64,000 nucleotides of DNA. Origin: Candidatus Epulonipiscium sp. Its GTDB lineage: Bacteria; Bacillota_A; Clostridia; Lachnospirales; Cellulosilyticaceae. The stretch is taken from NCBI GenBank assembly GCA_012841565.1, contig DUUM01000053.1, positions 62,001-126,000 of the forward strand. The letters are read 5' to 3'. Positions 63,851 through 64,000 of the stretch are shown in pieces (the stretch's first letter is position 1; each line of letters begins with the position of its first letter). The notes below the pieces were generated by a model. That model did not search any database, was not told where the DNA came from, and worked only from the letters and a program-made list of their open reading frames with translations. The position numbers and the translations under genes are program-made.

Positions 63851-63852
63851 AG

Positions 63853-63884
63853 AAAAGCATGATTCATATGAATCATGCTTTTTT
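63853..63884 (+). terminator. Intrinsic terminator after dut
   Basis: A perfect 13-bp stem AAAAGCATGATTC/GAATCATGCTTTT (63853-63865 with 63870-63882), ATAT loop, T run. Confidence 0.9.
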
Positions 63885-63989
63885 ATTTTGTTGTTCTTTT
63901 GAAGAAAAGCATATACAAGCACAATAAAAACGCCAAATTCATACAGTATATTATCGAATGTTCCATTTTATTAGCCGGAGGTGAAGCGC

Positions 63990-64000
63990 ATGAAGTTCGA
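63990..64000 (+). CDS. Start of an unidentified gene (cut by window end)
   Basis: A strong ribosome site GGAGGTGA (63977-63984) lies 5 nt before ATG 63990, which opens a frame beginning Met-Lys-Phe. Only three codons are visible, so the product cannot be named. Confidence 0.5.

Noticed and set aside
63950..63970. LexA-like site (CGAATGTTCC) upstream of the last gene
   Set aside because: The two halves do not match the Gram-positive SOS box in arm sequence or spacing.

Overview
This is an AT-rich chromosomal window from an endospore-forming, flagellated Gram-positive bacterium. It carries ftsZ-spoIIGA-sigE-sigG, codY, PolC, the FliY/CheC/CheD chemotaxis branch and a B. subtilis-like fla/che to rpsB-pnp order. 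Small differences (codY before flgB, motAB inside the flagellar operon, ispG between rseP and polC, nrnA in the nusA operon) point to Clostridia, most likely a Lachnospirales/Cellulosilyticum-like lineage. The lineage is inferred from gene order and protein resemblance, not from a search.

Layout. (1) 1-4243: 3' end of ftsZ, then the sporulation sigma genes spoIIGA, sigE and sigG, a YlmC/YmxH protein and nrdR. (2) 4278-9193: comM-like AAA+ gene on the minus strand, the only minus-strand gene, divergent from dprA and topA. (3) 9194-10660: codY, followed by a 525-bp control region with an imperfect tandem duplication, a c-di-GMP-I (GEMM) riboswitch and two sigma-A-like promoters. (4) 10661-40561: one near-continuous fla/che transcription unit from flgB to sigD and three small downstream ORFs. 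It encodes the basal body, hook, C-ring, stator, export gate, FlhF/FlhG, the chemotaxis core and the late sigma factor. (5) 40569-53090: rpsB-tsf, pyrH-frr-uppS-cdsA-dxr-rseP-ispG-polC. (6) 53103-63884: rimP-nusA-rnpM-ylxQ-infB-rbfA-nrnA-truB-ribF, then rpsO, pnp and dut. The window ends at the first codons of another gene.

How it works together. The riboswitch before flgB would lower flagellar expression when c-di-GMP is high, as known for Clostridioides difficile. Here its platform is duplicated and a second promoter lies downstream of the aptamer, which could give a c-di-GMP-insensitive basal level. CodY, SigD, CheB/CheC/CheD and FliY add further layers of control. The ribosomal and RNA-metabolism operons carry candidate structured leaders (rpsB, rimP, rpsO).

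No mobile element, CRISPR array, tRNA or rRNA gene was recognised. The gene content is mostly core. The unusual material lies in regulation: the duplicated riboswitch region, a possible AUC/AUU start in dprA, a receiver-less CheB, a triplicated module in FlgD and several promoter/leader structures.
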